Notes under the pieces: model-generated
The model's database searches: none
What the model was told of the DNA's origin: nothing
What the model saw: only the letters and a program-made list of their open reading frames with translations
Made by a program: the position numbers and the translations under genes
DNA from: Spirochaetota bacterium
GTDB lineage: Bacteria > Spirochaetota > UBA4802 > UBA5368
DNA: 61,431 nucleotides
NCBI GenBank assembly: GCA_004297825.1
Contig: SCSX01000055.1
Span: 1-61,431, forward strand
Reading direction: 5' to 3'
Shown here: positions 16,153-25,088 of the stretch, in pieces
Position numbering within the stretch: position 1 is the stretch's first letter
Layout: every line of letters begins with the position of its first letter

Positions 16153-17400
16153 ATGTTCGATTTTCTCTACACCAAAGAACAGCTCAAGCTCCGCGACGAG
16201 GCCCGCGCGTTCACCAAGTGGGTCCCCCGGCAGATGATACTGGACATGGACGCGGAAAAGATCCAGTTCCCCCACGAGTACCTTAAAGAGGCCGGCAGGA
16301 GGAACCTGCTGGGCATCCGGATCGACAAGAAATACGGCGGCCGCGGGCTCGGATGGGTCGAGGACGGACTCGTCGCCGAGGAGGCGGGTGTGGCAAGCTA
16401 CAGCCTTGCCTGCCTGTGGGGCGTGGGGGCCGATATCGTCTGCGAAGCGGTATGCGCATTCGGCAACGAGGAGCTCAAGCAGGCCATCGTGGTGCCCCTC
16501 CTCAAGGGCGATGTGTACGCCGCCGAGTGCCTGACAGAACCGCGCGGCGGTTCCGACTTTTTCGGCGCGGCGACGACCGCGCGCAAGGACGGCGACGACT
16601 GGATCATCACCGGGCAGAAACGCTTCATCGTGGGCGCGGAGGGCGCCGACTGGTTCCTGGTCTATGCCGTCACGGACCCGGGGGCGCCCCCCCACAAGCG
16701 CATGACCTGCTTCATGGTCCCGCGCACCAAGGGCGTCGAGAGCAAGTACATCTACGGCCTCATGGGCGTGCGCGGGGGCGGCGCGGGCAGGCTCATCATG
16801 ACCGACGTGCGCGTGCCCGAACGTTATGCGCTCAACGGCATCAACGAGGGCTTCGACGTGTTCCAGCGCATGATGATCCCCGAACGCCTTGGAACCGCGA
16901 CCATGACTATCGGCTCAGTACGCCCCGCGATTGAGATCGCCACCAGGTATACCTCGATGAGGAAGGCGTTCGGCTTTCCCATCATGAACTTCCAGGCGGT
17001 CGGATTCAAGGTCGCCGACTGCGTGATGCTCCTTGACGCCTGCCGCTCTCTCGCCTACACGACCGCCCGCGCGGCTGACTCCGGGACGGTCCACGCGGGA
17101 AGGCTGCGCCGCATGGTGTCCGAATCCAAGAAGTTCATCACCGAGTCATGCTGGCAGATCGCGAACAATTGCATGCAGGTCATGGGCGGAATCGGCTACA
17201 CCAGCGTGTACCCGATCGAGCGCATCGTCCGCGATATCAGGCTTTCCATGATCTGGGTGGGCACGAACGAGATCATGCAGTACATCATTCAAAACGAATG
17301 GTACAAGGAATACCAGAAGGTGCTTTCAAAAGAGGACGTGCGCGACGTGGAAATGGACGCGTTGGGAGCGGACCTCGCCGAAGAGAAGGTGTACGAGTAA
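16153..17400 (+). CDS. Acyl-CoA dehydrogenase
   Basis: The 415-residue FAD enzyme oxidises an acyl-CoA to the 2-enoyl-CoA and passes electrons to ETF. Signatures include ECLTEPRGGSD, DWIITGQKRFIVGAEGADWF, and the C-terminal VMGGIGYTSVYPIERIVRDIR. The position that holds the catalytic Glu in medium-chain enzymes (E-G-T) is Val here (MIWVGTNEIM). A Glu in PERLG (residue 244) matches the base of the isovaleryl/long-chain type, so I infer that this residue is catalytic. AGGAGG precedes the ATG at 16153. Chain length is not readable from sequence. It is monocistronic. Confidence 0.9.
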   Translation: MFDFLYTKEQLKLRDEARAFTKWVPRQMILDMDAEKIQFPHEYLKEAGRRNLLGIRIDKKYGGRGLGWVEDGLVAEEAGVASYSLACLWGVGADIVCEAVCAFGNEELKQAIVVPLLKGDVYAAECLTEPRGGSDFFGAATTARKDGDDWIITGQKRFIVGAEGADWFLVYAVTDPGAPPHKRMTCFMVPRTKGVESKYIYGLMGVRGGGAGRLIMTDVRVPERYALNGINEGFDVFQRMMIPERLGTATMTIGSVRPAIEIATRYTSMRKAFGFPIMNFQAVGFKVADCVMLLDACRSLAYTTARAADSGTVHAGRLRRMVSESKKFITESCWQIANNCMQVMGGIGYTSVYPIERIVRDIRLSMIWVGTNEIMQYIIQNEWYKEYQKVLSKEDVRDVEMDALGADLAEEKVYE

Positions 17401-17408
17401 TCCCCGTT

Positions 17409-17433
17409 CCGCGTGCCGCATGACGGCGCGCGG
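17409..17433. other. Hairpin between convergent genes
   Basis: CCGCGTGCCG and CGGCGCGCGG form a 10-bp stem with one G-T wobble and a 5-nt loop, between the convergent dehydrogenase and GT-C genes. There is no T-run, so termination here is only a possibility. Confidence 0.4.
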
Positions 17434-17459
17434 ATAATCGCATCCCCCCTCGCGGGCCG

Positions 17460-19250
17460 TCAGCCGCGGGGCGGAATTTTTTTATCCACCTTGTAAATCT
17501 TTATATCGAACGACTGAACCTTGAAGGCGTATATGACGTTCTCCGGCTTGATGAGCCCGGGGACGTATGAATTGTACGCCTCCTCCTCCCTGGAACCCGA
17601 GTTAGCGACCACGTAGTCCGGATCGAGCTTGGGAATATTATTCATATTCTTGCGCTCGCGCGGGTTGGAATAAATTATTTTCAAATCGCTCTCGAGCGCG
17701 AGCATGGGCGCCCAGTCCCCGATGATTACCCGTTCCGCGGGAAGCGTGTTCACGAAATTCATCGCCTCCCTGATCGAGGAGGTCTTGTTGAATTCCCATG
17801 AGAGCAGGTAGATAAGCTGTATCTGGATGAGCAGAAAGACCATGACGCGGCTGGATGCGCGTTTCTTTATAAAATGCACCACCTCGTCGTAATGACGCGC
17901 GAAATAGTATGCGACCGGGAGGAGCATGAGTATCAGGATAAGAACCATCTGAACATGCTTGTCCGCGAAATTTCCCTGTATGATATTCAGGTAGAAATTG
18001 TCCATGATGAGTCTTCGGTTCTCGAAATCCACAAGAAGCATCATAAAAAAAATCACGGCCTGTACGGCGATGTAGAATACCAGAAGGAAAATAAAAAATG
18101 AACCTGCCGCGCCCCTTTTCTTCAGGGGGCGCTGCGTCAGGATCCTCATTTCGCTGTCGTAGTTTCCCGCGAATCTCGCCGCAAGGTAGACTATTGAAAT
18201 CTCCGAGAACAGAAAGTAGCGGAGCGGACTGTAGGCCGCGAGGTACACGAGCATGAACGAGAAAAAGAGCTGCATCGTGAAAAAGAGATCGATCTGGTAT
18301 TCGAGCAGTTCGGCGCGGGAATAATGCAGGTATCTTTTATTAAAGAACACCTTCATCATCGCGATACACGAAAGCACCGCGAGCAGGAAGGTGTTGGGCT
18401 GCAGGTAGATGACCTCGAGAAACCATATCTTGCCCACGAGCATGAGCGGCTTGTTCACGTAGCGGTTCCCGCCCCACAGGTAGAGCACGACTGCCACTGC
18501 CCCTATGAGCGCCATGAGATACAGGAAGATGCGGTCCGGCTGAAGCGCGGGCGAGAAGCGGTTTCTCTTCCTGAAATAGGGAAGGATGGACGCGAAAAAA
18601 AACGCTGCAAGGATAGAGCACAGGTATATCAGGAATGATTCCTTGATGTTCATGCCGGCCCCGGTGAACAGGCCGATCAGCACGATTATGAGCGCGATAT
18701 ATCCCACCCTGAGCGCCGTGTGCTTTATCACCCTGTGGCTCAGGAACACGAACAGCAGCGGCATAAGCGCCGTCCCCAGGAGCAGCATAGGAAGTTCGTA
18801 GAGCGCGACCTTGGAATGGAAATAATATACCACGTTTATCGACAGCGCGAGACCCGTGAAAAAGACCATGCGCCCCTTGAAGAAAAAAGCGAGGGTGACG
18901 AGCAGGATCGCGATAATCAGTTCCGAGATCCATACCGTCATGTATCGCAGATTAATCACTTTCATCCCGAAGTTTTCGAAGATGAAGAGCTGCATTTCGT
19001 ACATGAGGCGCGAATCGTTCACGTGCCCGCGATACTGGTCGTAAGGACTCCAGAAATTGGTACCGAATTTTACGACGTTACGCGCATCCAGGGATTTGTA
19101 CCCCTCGTCGATATACGTCGCAGCGCTCCATGAAAGAAAATCGGGCGGGTCACTGTCCAGGCTGTAGAGCCTGAACAGCGTGCTGAACACCAGTATCCCG
19201 ACGATGATGAGGGTCTTGCTGATGATGTCTTCGATCCTCGGGTTCATCAT
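17460..19250 (-). CDS. Polytopic membrane protein, probable GT-C glycosyltransferase
   Basis: The 596-residue protein has about 11-13 transmembrane helices. The first extracytoplasmic loop carries acidic residues (AATYIDEGYKSLDARN) in the position of the D/E motif of GT-C transferases (ArnT/PMT type), which move sugars from a polyprenyl phosphate. After the last helix there is a soluble tail of about 110 residues (VNTLPAERVIIGDWAPMLALES...), also typical of this class. The donor and acceptor are unknown. It overlaps the ABC ATPase gene by 4 bp, so it is translated with the exporter. That suggests a joint role in cell-envelope glycan or lipid modification. Confidence 0.7.
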   Translation of the reverse strand: MMNPRIEDIISKTLIIVGILVFSTLFRLYSLDSDPPDFLSWSAATYIDEGYKSLDARNVVKFGTNFWSPYDQYRGHVNDSRLMYEMQLFIFENFGMKVINLRYMTVWISELIIAILLVTLAFFFKGRMVFFTGLALSINVVYYFHSKVALYELPMLLLGTALMPLLFVFLSHRVIKHTALRVGYIALIIVLIGLFTGAGMNIKESFLIYLCSILAAFFFASILPYFRKRNRFSPALQPDRIFLYLMALIGAVAVVLYLWGGNRYVNKPLMLVGKIWFLEVIYLQPNTFLLAVLSCIAMMKVFFNKRYLHYSRAELLEYQIDLFFTMQLFFSFMLVYLAAYSPLRYFLFSEISIVYLAARFAGNYDSEMRILTQRPLKKRGAAGSFFIFLLVFYIAVQAVIFFMMLLVDFENRRLIMDNFYLNIIQGNFADKHVQMVLILILMLLPVAYYFARHYDEVVHFIKKRASSRVMVFLLIQIQLIYLLSWEFNKTSSIREAMNFVNTLPAERVIIGDWAPMLALESDLKIIYSNPRERKNMNNIPKLDPDYVVANSGSREEEAYNSYVPGLIKPENVIYAFKVQSFDIKIYKVDKKIPPRG

Positions 19251-19975
19251 GCCTTCCTTTTTCCCGGCGCGCGGGTTCCCCGTTCGCGGGATTTCCTGAC
19301 GGTCGCGGGCTTGAGCCGTCCGTCCTCGAGATGGTACCAGGAGTCCGCGCGCTCCACGATGCCGTGATCGTGGGTCACGATCACCCAGGAGACGCCCTCG
19401 GTTTCCCTGAGCCCCATGAACAGGTCTATCATTCCCCGCGATGTCGCATCGTCAAGGTTGCCGGTGGGCTCGTCGGCAAGCACGAGCCTGGGGCTGTTCA
19501 CAACCGCGCGCGCCAGGGCAACCCGCTGTTTCTCCCCTCCGGAAAGGGTCCCGGGACGCTGCGTTACTATATCCCCGAGACCGAGATAATCAATCATATA
19601 TTCGATACGCGTCGCGATATTTTCCGCGTGCGGATTGAGGAGCGCGGGATAGAGTATGTTCCGGCGCGCGGATAAATCGGGAAGCAGGTTGAAGAACTGG
19701 AACACGAACCCGATTTCCCTGTTCCGGAACCGGGAGCGTGCACGATCCCCCCAGCGGTAGATGTCCCTGCCGCCGAAAATCACGTTCCCGGCGTCCGGGC
19801 GCAGCATGCCCGCGCAAATTCCCAGGAGCGTTGATTTTCCGGAACCGGATTTTCCCGTGATGCATACCAGCTCCCCTTCCCCTACCTCCAGGTCGACGCC
19901 GGAGAGAATCGCACGCCGGCCGAATGACTTGTACACTCCTTCGATTTTCAGGAGAGGGGCGCGCCCGCCTGTCAT
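19247..19975 (-). CDS. ABC transporter ATPase of LolD/MacB type
   Basis: The 242-residue protein has Walker A GKSGSGKST, signature LSGGEKQRVALARAV, Walker B RLVLADEPTGNLDDATS and the H-loop VTHDH. The Walker B and D-loop spelling is typical for the LolD/MacB/FtsE family (mechanotransmission transporters). The C-terminal 25 residues are basic. It overlaps the FtsX-like permease gene upstream and the GT-C gene downstream by 4 bp each, so the three are one unit. Confidence 0.92.
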   Translation of the reverse strand: MTGGRAPLLKIEGVYKSFGRRAILSGVDLEVGEGELVCITGKSGSGKSTLLGICAGMLRPDAGNVIFGGRDIYRWGDRARSRFRNREIGFVFQFFNLLPDLSARRNILYPALLNPHAENIATRIEYMIDYLGLGDIVTQRPGTLSGGEKQRVALARAVVNSPRLVLADEPTGNLDDATSRGMIDLFMGLRETEGVSWVIVTHDHGIVERADSWYHLEDGRLKPATVRKSRERGTRAPGKRKA

Positions 19976-21252
19976 TTCTGCACCGCCTGAAAAAGGTTCA
20001 TGTTCGCGGCCGCGACGGCGGGCACGAGCGCGGATGCCGAGGAGACCGCCGCCGACAGGGCGACGGCCAGGGGCAGGTAGCGCGCGCCGTCGTCCGCCAT
20101 GATGAGGCCGCGCAGGACGGGAAGCCAGTTGCCGAGCAGGTCCGTTGCGTGCACGGTGAGCGCCCTTCCCAGGAAATAACCCGCAATTCCGTACAACGCA
20201 CCCACGGCGGCCGCCTCGAGGACGAAGACCGTCACGATCCTGAATTTCGACATGCCGATCACGCGCAGGAGCGAGAAATGCCGGCTCCGGTGGTACACGG
20301 TCGAAAGGTAGGCGTTGAAGATCGCGACCACCGTGAGCAGGAGGAATATCCCCACGACCACCAGCGAGGAGGTGTCGATAATGGTGAGCGCCCTGTTCGT
20401 GCGTCCGGCCACGTCCTTCATCGAATCGACGCGCAGGCCCAGCGCCTGCACGGCCCGTGCGACCTCGGGTATGTCCTTGACGCCGTTCACCGTGATGAAC
20501 AGGCGGATGAAGGAATACCCTTCCGCCCGCGCCGCGCGTTCGCCCCGGTGCTCCGCGCAGAATGCCATTATGAAATCGGCGGGGACCATGAGGCCGGAAA
20601 GGGAGACCGCCCCCAGGAAATCGTAGACCTCGGCGTCGAAGCGCACGAAGGTCCTGCGTGCGTCCGTTCGCCCGGAGGTTTGAATTTTCAGATCCAGGGG
20701 GAATCCCCGGAGTGCCTTCTCGCCGAACTGGGGGAGACCCCGCGCATCGGTCATATTATTGAAGATTTCGAGAACGAAGGCGGGCACGATCACCGGTACA
20801 CTGTCCCCCGCGGAGAAATCCTGCCACCGTTTCCCAAGCTTCCTGAGATATTCGCGGTAAATCCCGAAGATGGGGACGTACTCGTCCACGTAAATGCCCA
20901 GGCGGTCGATCTCGATCCTCACCGGGTAATCGAGCCGCAGGATTGAATAGTACTCGGAGATTCCCGGGATCGCGAGCACCCTGCGCACCGTGTCCGCGGG
21001 AATGGCGGCCTGCCCCCCCTTGAGATTGAAGATGTCGATATCGGCCCCCGGGGGGGAGATTACCATTTCGTTGATCTTCATCCCCTCGAAAAGCGTGCCC
21101 CCGATATATTCGCGCACCCCCTGCCGCAGCGAGAGATACAGCATAAGGAAGGCCATTAGAAAAATTATCCCCAGGCTGGACAGCAGGGACTTGGGAATAT
21201 TCCTGGCGAAGTCCCGGGCGATGAATGCGGCGTTCTGGAGCAGGTAGCGCAT
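19972..21252 (-). CDS. FtsX/LolE-type ABC permease
   Basis: The 426-residue permease has one N-terminal helix (SLLSSLGIIFLMAFLMLYL), a large periplasmic domain of about 220 residues, and three C-terminal helices (VVVGIFLLLTVVAIFNAYL; AAAVGALYGIAGYFLG; LPLAVALSAAVSSASALVPAVAAA). This is the MacB/LolCE topology, and one gene implies a homodimer. The family moves lipoproteins, peptides or signals rather than importing solutes. I chose the ATG at 21252; a TTG at 21312 would add 20 polar residues before the first helix. It shares its operon with the LolD-like ATPase. Confidence 0.82.
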   Translation of the reverse strand: MRYLLQNAAFIARDFARNIPKSLLSSLGIIFLMAFLMLYLSLRQGVREYIGGTLFEGMKINEMVISPPGADIDIFNLKGGQAAIPADTVRRVLAIPGISEYYSILRLDYPVRIEIDRLGIYVDEYVPIFGIYREYLRKLGKRWQDFSAGDSVPVIVPAFVLEIFNNMTDARGLPQFGEKALRGFPLDLKIQTSGRTDARRTFVRFDAEVYDFLGAVSLSGLMVPADFIMAFCAEHRGERAARAEGYSFIRLFITVNGVKDIPEVARAVQALGLRVDSMKDVAGRTNRALTIIDTSSLVVVGIFLLLTVVAIFNAYLSTVYHRSRHFSLLRVIGMSKFRIVTVFVLEAAAVGALYGIAGYFLGRALTVHATDLLGNWLPVLRGLIMADDGARYLPLAVALSAAVSSASALVPAVAAANMNLFQAVQK

Positions 21253-21350
21253 AGGGTCGTTCAATGGCGGCGATTCGGCCGTGAGGATAACGGCGCCGCG
21301 TTTCAACGTCAAGTTAAATTAAGCGCGGCGCCCGGCGCGATGAATTGTAT

Positions 21351-21379
21351 TTGACGAATGTGCCGTCCTGGACTATTCT
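21351..21379 (+). promoter_or_regulatory. Promoter for the FN3-domain protein gene
   Basis: TTGACG (21351-21356), 17 bp, TATTCT (21374-21379). The gene starts at 21429, giving a leader of about 43 nt. Confidence 0.6.
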
Positions 21380-21428
21380 TATATATGGGATTTTTACATC
21401 CCGCTGTTGGTGCCTACAGACATATATT

Positions 21429-22334
21429 ATGAGAAAACCACTATTTAAGAGGGCGCTCCTGCCCGCCTGTATGATACTCTGCCTGGCCCGTGTCGCGCCC
21501 ACGGGGGCGGACGATTCATCGGGCATCGCTTTCATGACTGCCGGGGACGGGACATCGACGTCCGCGGTATCGCTGTCGTGGTCCGCGGAGCGTCGCTTTG
21601 ATCGTTTCCATGTTTACCGGGCTCTTTCCCAGGACGGCCCCTTCACTGAGATCGACCTGACGGAATCGGATTCTTATACGGACACGGCCGCGCAGCCCGG
21701 CATCAAGTACTGGTACGCGGTTCGGGGCTACGTGTACTGGACGCTGGGGCCCCCGTGCCGTCCCGACAGCGGCTACCGGAAAATCCCTCAGCCGTCCGGG
21801 TCCGATTTCAACGGCATTCTCGGGGAGCGGAACGAGTCCCCCGAGAAAAGCGAAATGGCCGAGTACCTGAAATTCGAGTCACTGGATCCCGTCCTGCGCC
21901 CCTACTATCTTCATCCGCTGAAACTGAATCTCGCCCTCTACCTGGGGCGCGCGTATATCGCCAGGGGAGCCATCACGGTCCTCCGCGGCTGGGACTCGTA
22001 CATTCTGGACCCCGACGAGCGCAGGATTATACTGAACGTCTCCCCGGGCCCCTGCGTCATCGGTTTTAAATCCGGAAAACTTTTTAAAATCTATGCCGCG
22101 GGCGGACAGGATCTCATGGATCGTCTTCTCGCAAACGCGGTATTCTACTGTATCTACGAGGGCGATAAAGAGATTGACGGACCCGACGGGGTCACCACCA
22201 TAGTGCCCAGGTTCGAGGCCCTGGGCTTGTCGACCAGTTACTTCCGGAACGACCGGGACTGGAAAGATCGCACGATACTCCTGGGCACCGATGACAGGGA
22301 ATACCGCGAAAAAATAAAAAGCGCGGGCGGATAA
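21429..22334 (+). CDS. Exported protein with fibronectin type III-like domain
   Basis: The 301-residue product begins with a basic signal sequence (MRKPLFKRALLPACMILCLA) with cleavage near PTGA-DD. Residues about 40-105 resemble an FN3 repeat: AVSLSWSAERRFDRFHVYRAL followed by YTDTAAQPGIKYWYAVRGYVY. The C-terminal 170 residues include a segment ITVLRGWDSYILDPDERRIIL and are not recognised. The start at 21429 leaves the promoter outside the gene. It may be co-transcribed with the EAL-HDOD gene 38 bp downstream. Confidence 0.65.
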   Translation: MRKPLFKRALLPACMILCLARVAPTGADDSSGIAFMTAGDGTSTSAVSLSWSAERRFDRFHVYRALSQDGPFTEIDLTESDSYTDTAAQPGIKYWYAVRGYVYWTLGPPCRPDSGYRKIPQPSGSDFNGILGERNESPEKSEMAEYLKFESLDPVLRPYYLHPLKLNLALYLGRAYIARGAITVLRGWDSYILDPDERRIILNVSPGPCVIGFKSGKLFKIYAAGGQDLMDRLLANAVFYCIYEGDKEIDGPDGVTTIVPRFEALGLSTSYFRNDRDWKDRTILLGTDDREYREKIKSAGG

Positions 22335-22372
22335 ACCCCCCGGAGGACCCGGCGGGGGCGTACGAGGAACCC

Positions 22373-23626
22373 TTGGAAGGAAAAACAAATAACCAGGTAC
22401 CAGGCGGCTTGATAAGAAACATCTACGTCGCCCGCCAGCCGATATTCGACCGGCACAAGAACATCTTCGCGTACGAGCTCCTCTTCCGCTCCGGGTTTGA
22501 CAATTTCTACGACAGTCTGGACGGCGACTACGCCTCCACGCGCACGATGCTCAACAGCTTTTTCCTGCTCGGGATGGACACAATAACGGGCGGCAAGATG
22601 GCCTTCGTGAACTTCACCCGCAACCTGCTCCTGAACGAGGTGGCGACCATTTTTCCTAAAGAGCTCCTCGCGGTCGAAGTGCTCGAGAACGTCACCGCCG
22701 ACGACGCCGTGGTCGCGTCGTGCAAAAAACTCAGCAAGTCGGGTTACCTGATCATCCTCGACGACTTCATGCTGAAGCCGGATTATGAACCGCTCATCGA
22801 AGTGGCCGATATCATAAAGGTCGATTTCAAGCTGGCCAACCACGGGGAGCGCAAGAAAATCCTCGATTCGATCGGACGGAACAAGCATAAGTTTCTCGCC
22901 GAAAAGGTCGAGACGCTCGACGAGTTCAACCAGGCCAAGGACCAGGGTTTCGCCTACTTCCAGGGCTATTTTTTCAGCAAACCACATATCGTCGCGGGCG
23001 CGTCCATACCGCCGCGCAAGCTCACCTACATGCAGATAATCCAGGAGATGAACAGCCCCGACATGGAGTTCGACCTGTTGGAGCACATCGTGAAGCGCGA
23101 CATGGCGATCACCTACAAGCTCCTCAAGCTGATCAACTCCGCGGCATTCGGGCTTCGTACAAGGGTCCAGTCCATTCGGCATGCCCTGACCCTTTTAGGC
23201 ATCAACGAGATCAGGAAATGGATCACCTTCCTGGCGATGAGCGAGATGGGAAGCGACAAGCCCGACGAGCTCCTGATACTGGCGATGACGAGGGCGAAGT
23301 TCGGCGAGATCATGGCTTCGAAAATCGGCATGCTGGAGAGGGAGGCGGATTTCTTCCTCTTGGGAATGTTTTCCATGCTCGACGCATTCATCGACCGGCC
23401 CATCGCCGATATACTGGAAGAGCTTCCGATCTCCGACGAGATCAGGGACGCGCTCACGGGCAAGGACAACCGGTTCCGCGACGCCTTCGAGCTTATCGTC
23501 GCCTATGAAAGGGCCGACTGGACGCGGTTTTCGATTTATGCGAAACGGCTTGGACTGAACGAGCGTCTCGCCCCCGACATCTACTACAACGCACTGCAGT
23601 GGGCGCTGTACATCTTCAAGGTCTGA
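22373..23626 (+). CDS. EAL-HDOD signalling protein (YuxH family)
   Basis: The 417-residue protein has an N-terminal EAL-like domain (YVARQPIFDRHKNIFAYELLFRS), where the E-A-L triplet is E-L-L, and a C-terminal HDOD domain (MAITYKLLKLINSAAFGLRTRVQSIRHALTLLGINEIRKWI). In the EAL part several metal ligands are replaced (ILDDFMLKPD in place of a canonical DDFG motif), as is usual for YuxH proteins, so c-di-GMP hydrolysis is doubtful and binding or regulation is more likely. The start is probably a TTG at 22373 with GAGGAA upstream; a TTG at 22409 is an alternative. Confidence 0.85.
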   Translation: MEGKTNNQVPGGLIRNIYVARQPIFDRHKNIFAYELLFRSGFDNFYDSLDGDYASTRTMLNSFFLLGMDTITGGKMAFVNFTRNLLLNEVATIFPKELLAVEVLENVTADDAVVASCKKLSKSGYLIILDDFMLKPDYEPLIEVADIIKVDFKLANHGERKKILDSIGRNKHKFLAEKVETLDEFNQAKDQGFAYFQGYFFSKPHIVAGASIPPRKLTYMQIIQEMNSPDMEFDLLEHIVKRDMAITYKLLKLINSAAFGLRTRVQSIRHALTLLGINEIRKWITFLAMSEMGSDKPDELLILAMTRAKFGEIMASKIGMLEREADFFLLGMFSMLDAFIDRPIADILEELPISDEIRDALTGKDNRFRDAFELIVAYERADWTRFSIYAKRLGLNERLAPDIYYNALQWALYIFKV

Positions 23627-23656
23627 TTTCGCAACGCACGAATCGCGCAGGGGCAT

Positions 23657-24463
23657 TCAGAACAGCGGGTGTTCGAAAGAGAGGTACACGAAAACGTTAT
23701 ACTCTCTGCCCGCGCTGCTGAAAATCACCGGGAATGCCGCACCCGGCACAATCTGCAGTCCCGACTCGAAATTAATGGCGAACCGCATTCCGGGATTCAC
23801 GATAAAGCTCCCCTCCCTGGTCGTCCCCCCTCCGGGTACGACCGTCTGAACCGACCCGTATACCATTTCGAGCATGAGGTTGAAGTTATCGTTCACGAGG
23901 CAGATCACGCCCGCGCCCGCGCTGTAGTCGAGGATGTCCGATTCGTCCCCTCCCGGCTCCCGTGCCCCGCGTACGAAGGTAAGCCCGGCGTTCAGGTGGG
24001 TAACCCATCGGTCCGAAAGTTCGATGCTCAAGGGTAAATTGGCCTGGAGTCCCGGCGCCCCCCGGCCCAGTCCCTTTTTATAGTCTCCGGTCGGCAGGAC
24101 GGCAGAAAGCCGCGGAGCGAACGCGAGGTGCTCCCGCGCCACCGCCTGGTAGCGGTAATTTACCAATATGTCCCCCACGCCGGTCACGTCATCTCCGGCG
24201 GTATACCGATAGACGGGTATGGAATAGGACAATTGATGGGCCTGCCCCGGGACCGGCCATTCCTGGGTGAATCCGTACGCCCATTCCCGGTTGTCCATAT
24301 ATTGAAACGTCTGGATGTGCTGGACGACCCCGGCTTCCTGGTTGTAGGCTTCCTCAATTAGAAATGAATTGTCCTGGATTTTCCCTGCCCGCACATCACG
24401 CGCGGACAGGCTTAAAGCGGCAATCGATATGGCTATCGCGGACACGACTCGCAGCTGATTCAT
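23657..24463 (-). CDS. Probable outer-membrane protein
   Basis: The 268-residue product has a signal peptide (MNQLRVVSAIAISIAALSLS, cleavage near VRAG-KI) and then many short amphipathic strands (HQLSYSIPVYRY, GDILVNYRYQAV, FAPRLSAVLPTGDYKKGLG). It ends in a Phe (YLSFEHPLF), the classic C-terminal residue for barrel insertion. It resembles the transporter-like or MetA-pathway-of-phenol-degradation-like barrel proteins. The function is unknown. The ATG at 24463 follows GAGGGG. Confidence 0.7.
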   Translation of the reverse strand: MNQLRVVSAIAISIAALSLSARDVRAGKIQDNSFLIEEAYNQEAGVVQHIQTFQYMDNREWAYGFTQEWPVPGQAHQLSYSIPVYRYTAGDDVTGVGDILVNYRYQAVAREHLAFAPRLSAVLPTGDYKKGLGRGAPGLQANLPLSIELSDRWVTHLNAGLTFVRGAREPGGDESDILDYSAGAGVICLVNDNFNLMLEMVYGSVQTVVPGGGTTREGSFIVNPGMRFAINFESGLQIVPGAAFPVIFSSAGREYNVFVYLSFEHPLF

Positions 24464-24596
24464 GTATGACACCCCCTCGTAACAAAACACATTTAAATAT
24501 AAAACGCTTCACCTGGCACAGCAAGAGGCGGCATATATGTTTATGTCAACTATTTTTATTAGTTTTATCTAACATTTACCGGCGGGTCAACGCCGG

Positions 24597-25079
24597 TTAT
24601 TCAGCCATCTGCCGGAGCTCATCCGCGGTAAAAATCTTCTCTACGTCCAGAATGATGATGAGTTTCGAGTTCTTCTCCGCGATTCCGCGGATATAATCCG
24701 TGTCGATGTTCACGCTGAAGTGCACAGTATCCTGGATCGCGTCGACGGCCAGGTTCACGACGTCGGATACCGCATCGACGATTATCCCGATCATCGTGCC
24801 CCGGGACTGCACCACCATGATCACGTTAATCTTGTCATACCCCTTGGCCGGAAGCCCGAATTTTATCCTCAGGTCCACGAGTGGCACGACGATGCCGCGC
24901 AGGTTTATCACCCCCTTCATGAAAGGCATCGAATGGGGTACGTGGGTGATCCGCTGCATACCCACGATCTCCTGGACCTCCAGCACCTGGATACCGTAAC
25001 TCTCACCCATGAGATCGAACGTGATATACTGGCGTTCGTCGATCGCGGCTTTTTTTTCTTCGCGTGTGGTCATTCCCAT
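24597..25079 (-). CDS. cheW: Chemotaxis adaptor CheW (second copy)
   Basis: The 160-residue adaptor couples receptors to CheA. It has the CheW fold: YITFDLMGESYGIQVLEVQEIVG, then FMKGVINLRGIVVPLVDLRIKFGLP and DAVSDVVNLAVDAIQDTV. The conserved N-L-R-G is intact. It is the last gene of the chemotaxis operon, 9 bp after the soluble receptor-like gene, so the two may form a pair. It differs clearly from the other CheW at 29.3 kb. Confidence 0.93.
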   Translation of the reverse strand: MGMTTREEKKAAIDERQYITFDLMGESYGIQVLEVQEIVGMQRITHVPHSMPFMKGVINLRGIVVPLVDLRIKFGLPAKGYDKINVIMVVQSRGTMIGIIVDAVSDVVNLAVDAIQDTVHFSVNIDTDYIRGIAEKNSKLIIILDVEKIFTADELRQMAE

Positions 25080-25088
25080 AACAGGCTC

